Assembly: GCA_017519405.1 (NCBI GenBank)
Contig: JAFWSH010000007.1
Coordinates: forward strand, 1-64,000
DNA from: Clostridia bacterium
Lineage (GTDB): Bacteria > Bacillota > Clostridia > Christensenellales > Aristaeellaceae
Reading direction: 5' to 3'
DNA: 64,000 bases
The first letter of the stretch is position 1. Each line of letters opens with the position of its first letter. The position numbers and the translations under genes are program-made. The notes under the pieces are model-generated. The model was given only the letters and a program-made list of their open reading frames with translations, did no database searches and was not told the origin of the DNA. Below, piece after piece: positions 61,754 through 64,000 of this stretch.

Positions 61754-62306
61754 TGGAGAACTTTACCTTTTATTCTCCCACGTGTTTTGTTTTCGGCAAG
61801 GACACGGAGCAGCAGGCAGGCGCGCTGGTGAAACGCTTTGGCGGGACCAGGGTGCTGATCCACTACGGGGGGCGGCAGTGCGGTGCGCTCCGGGCTCATC
61901 GGGCGGATTGAGGCATCCCTGGAACAGCCACAATATCGAGCACGAGCTCTCCGCCCTCTACGACTGCGCCCACGGCGCCGGTCTGGCGGTGACCATGCCG
62001 GCGGTATTCACCTATGTGATGCAGCACGATGTGATGCGCTTCGCCCAGGTGGCTGCCCGGGTGTGGGGCTGCCAGATGGATTTTGCCCACCCGGAGGTCA
62101 CGGCCCGGGCCGGCATCGGGGCCCTCCGCGCCTTCCTGACCTCCATCGGCATGCCGCGCAACTTTGCGGAACTGGGCGCTCGGGAGGAGGATATCCCCGC
62201 CCTGGTGCAGACCCTGTGCCGCGGCGACGGACGTCCGGGGAGCATCTCCGGCTTTGTGACGCTGGACGAGGCGGACTGCACGGCGATCTACCGGATGATG
62301 CTGTGA
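61754..62306 (+). pseudogene. Iron-type alcohol dehydrogenase, internally deleted and frameshifted
   Basis: The start is intact, with AAGGAGG and MENFTFYSPTCFVFGKDTEQQAG, the N-terminus of butanol dehydrogenase (BDH/YqhD)-like iron-dependent alcohol dehydrogenases. Near 61870 one extra G in a G-run shifts the frame; one base less restores GGGSAVRSGLIGRIEASL. At about 61915 the sequence jumps to HPWNSHNIEHELSALYDCAHGAGLAVTMPA, the C-terminal third of the family. Around 200 residues, including most of the NAD site and the metal ligands before this point, are missing. The remaining tail is open to 62306 (ends YRMML). Cannot make an active enzyme. Confidence 0.88.
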
Positions 62307-62352
62307 CAAGGTATTCCGATGAACGCGGAAGCCGGACAGGGAGGAAGCGCCT

Positions 62353-62853
62353 GTGCCTGTTGATCTGATCACCCCGAATTTTCGTGACCTCTGGTTCCGG
62401 CAGGCTATGATGGCGGATCCGGCCACCATGAGCTACAACCACGCCTGGGGCGGCACGATTCCATTCCCCGAGGCGCAATGGCCGGACTGGTATGACCATT
62501 GGGTGCTTCACCCGGAGGGCAAGCGTTTTTACCGCTATGTGGTCAGTGAGGAAGACGGCGGCTTTGTGGGTGAGGCTGCCTGCCACTGGGACGAATCCCG
62601 CGCTATCTGGTGCGCGGATGTGATCATCCACGCAGCCCACCGACGCCGCGGCTTCGGCCGTGCCGCCCTGCGGCTGCTTTGCGGGGCTGCCCGGGCCATG
62701 GGGGTCGATGTGCTGCGGGATGATCTTGCGACAGACAATCCGGCCATCGGGCTCTTCCTGTCGGAAGGGTTCGCGGAGGAGTACAGGACGCCGGAGATTA
62801 TCATGCTGCGGAAGGACCTCCGCCACTGTTGTCACGGGGAGGGATCCGGTTGA
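62353..62853 (+). CDS. GNAT family N-acetyltransferase
   Basis: 166 aa. GTG start 62353 with GGGAGGAAG upstream. Acetyl-CoA loop ADVIIHAAHRRRGFGRAALRLLCGAAR and the late DNPAIGLFLSEGFAEEY. N-terminal part contains the segment YNHAWGGTIPFPEAQWPDWYDHWV, as in an uncharacterised GNAT subgroup. Overlaps dus by 4 bp, so co-translated. Acceptor unknown. Confidence 0.85.
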   Translation: MPVDLITPNFRDLWFRQAMMADPATMSYNHAWGGTIPFPEAQWPDWYDHWVLHPEGKRFYRYVVSEEDGGFVGEAACHWDESRAIWCADVIIHAAHRRRGFGRAALRLLCGAARAMGVDVLRDDLATDNPAIGLFLSEGFAEEYRTPEIIMLRKDLRHCCHGEGSG

Positions 62854-63776
62854 TCATTTACTTTGCGCCTATGGAGGGCATCACGGACGGTGTGCTCCGG
62901 CGGGTTCACCATCAGATCTTCGGGGGCATCGACGTCTACGGCCTGCCGTTTCACAAGTTGACGCAGTCCCTGTCCCTGACCACCCGGGAGAAGCGGGACA
63001 TTGCCCCGGAGGAGAACCGGGGCCTGACGGTGCTGCCCCAGGCCCTAACCCGGGATTCCGGGCAGCTGGCCGCCTGGCTGGCCTGCGTGGGCGAATTGGG
63101 CTATGCCTGCGCGGACCTGAACCTCGGGTGCCCGTCGCCCACGGTGACGAGGCGGGGGAGGGGCAGCGGCATGCTCCGGGATCTGCCTGCCCTGCGCGCC
63201 TTCCTGGATAAGGTGTTTGCCGCCCCGCTGCCCATTCCCCTCTCCGCCAAAACCCGCATCGGCTATGAGCAAGCGGGGGAGTGGCCGGGGATCCTGGCCC
63301 TGCTGGCCGGCTATCCCTTCGCCCATGTGACGGTCCACGTCCGGACCATGCGGGAGCAGTACACCGGGGGCATCCATCCGGAAGCCTTTGATTTGGCCCT
63401 GCAGCAGGGCTTGCCGCACCCGGTTTACAATGGGGATCTGCGGACACCGGAGGATGTGCAGCGCCTGCTCGCCCGCTGCCCCGGCACAGAGGCGGTCATG
63501 ATCGGCCGCGGCCTCCTGGCAGACCCTGCCCTCGCCCGGCGGATCCGGGGAGGTCCGGAAGCCGGCGAGGACGAGCTGTGCGCCTGGTACACTGCCCTGT
63601 ATGAGGGCTGGACAGAACGTTTTCATGCCACGGTGGCGCTGGGCAGAATCAAAAAGCTGATGGTGTGGCCCATCGGGGACGACGTCCGGCGGAAGCGCCT
63701 GCTGCGCCGGGCAGAGGACATCGGCAGCTGCATCGATGCCGCGCTGGGGCGTGGGCTGGAACGGCTCCCGACGTGA
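62850..63776 (+). CDS. dus: tRNA-dihydrouridine synthase
   Basis: 308 aa FMN-dependent TIM-barrel enzyme that reduces uridines in the tRNA D-loop. TTG start 62850 overlaps the GNAT stop (TTGA) and has GGGGAGGG 6 bp upstream; an alternative GTG start at 62829 lies inside GNAT. Family markers: YFAPMEGITDGVLRR, LNLGCPSPTV, SAKTRIGY, VTVHVRTMREQYTG, VYNGDLRTPED, AVMIGRGLLADP. C-terminal helical domain is short. Note LNLGCPSPTVTRRGRGSGML, with the GCP cysteine present. Confidence 0.95.
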   Translation: MIIYFAPMEGITDGVLRRVHHQIFGGIDVYGLPFHKLTQSLSLTTREKRDIAPEENRGLTVLPQALTRDSGQLAAWLACVGELGYACADLNLGCPSPTVTRRGRGSGMLRDLPALRAFLDKVFAAPLPIPLSAKTRIGYEQAGEWPGILALLAGYPFAHVTVHVRTMREQYTGGIHPEAFDLALQQGLPHPVYNGDLRTPEDVQRLLARCPGTEAVMIGRGLLADPALARRIRGGPEAGEDELCAWYTALYEGWTERFHATVALGRIKKLMVWPIGDDVRRKRLLRRAEDIGSCIDAALGRGLERLPT

Positions 63777-63904
63777 TCAGATGCATTGTCTGGGGATGCC
63801 TGCACGGCAAGAAGTACAGGCTCGTGATAAGCCGGACCAGTTCTCCGTGTATGCCTGCGGTGGGGGCAACGCAAAATAAAAATCTGCAAGCGTCGAAAAA
63901 ACCC

Positions 63905-63933
63905 TTGACAAGCGGCGGGAAAAGGGGTATTAT
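63905..63933 (+). promoter_or_regulatory. Promoter of the tRNA
   Basis: TTGACA (63905-63910), 17 bp, TATTAT (63928-63933), about 45 bp before the tRNA. The rest of 63777-63977 shows no gene. Confidence 0.82.
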
Positions 63934-63977
63934 ACCGAATGTCGCCTGCGGGATGACCTCGAAGGGGGTACGCAAAC

Positions 63978-64000
63978 CGGGGTGTAGCGCAGTCTGGCAG
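63978..64000 (+). tRNA. tRNA-Pro, 5' part, cut by the window end
   Basis: CGGGGTGTAGCGCAGTCTGG at 63978-63997 matches the 5' acceptor strand and D-arm of bacterial tRNA-Pro (CGGGG start with GCGCAG). The anticodon lies beyond the window, so the identity is probable but not proven. Preceded by a near-consensus promoter. Confidence 0.75.

Noticed and set aside
61782-62368. Two independent small genes in the alcohol dehydrogenase remnant
   Set aside because: Each open frame corresponds to only part of one known enzyme when frames are joined; the rest is out-of-frame Arg/Gly-rich translation.

Overview
The window reads as a GC-rich member of the Firmicutes, most likely an anaerobic gut or rumen Clostridia-type bacterium. 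Support comes from a T-box leader, a lysine riboswitch, sigma-A promoters with a TGC-extended -10, a GHKL/LytTR two-component system, a dcw fragment headed by mraZ, a DNPR-type MurE (meso-DAP) and secreted plant-polysaccharide esterases. This is inference; no 16S gene is present.

Positions 1-11700 hold the most distinctive locus. A LytTR response regulator and a GHKL kinase precede a secreted CE15-type glucuronoyl esterase, two CE1-like esterases, two unknown secreted proteins, a GH3 glycosidase with reversed domain order anchored at both ends, and a third CE1-like esterase. Three promoters here carry the same two-half-site layout (9 bp, 12 bp spacer, 9 bp, then 10 bp to the -35), as expected for a LytTR operator. 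I read this as a signal-controlled hemicellulose side-chain system.

Positions 11700-26200: a secreted cysteine phosphatase/phytase-like protein, a HIT protein, a coupled operon (AlkD, acetyl esterase-like, SGNH hydrolase, flavin reductase-like, two GNATs), an eight-domain Ig-like secreted protein with an internal two-domain duplication, radA, and a minus-strand operon with an ABC exporter whose permease carries seven repeats of about 27 residues.

Positions 26200-43700 are mostly housekeeping: eno, SEC-C methionine aminopeptidase, a radical SAM protein, an EEP hydrolase, a lone NfnA-like subunit, aroE-aroQ, mscL with a zinc ribbon, and a short dcw cluster (mraZ, FtsL-like, murE, mraY, murD, FtsQ-like) without rsmH, ftsI, murF, ftsW, murG or murC. 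The FtsL-like and FtsQ-like proteins share an N-terminal WQQG motif.

Positions 43700-64000: proS under a T-box, an acyl-CoA synthetase, a NitT/TauT-like ABC importer, ftsA-ftsZ, a lysine-riboswitch operon asd-dapA-dapB that feeds the DAP used by MurE, a histidine phosphatase, ftsK, a decayed iron-type alcohol dehydrogenase with frameshift and internal deletion, a GNAT, a tRNA-dihydrouridine synthase and the 5' end of a probable tRNA-Pro. Two degraded genes are seen (window start and 61754-62306); there are no insertion sequences, prophage genes or CRISPR arrays.
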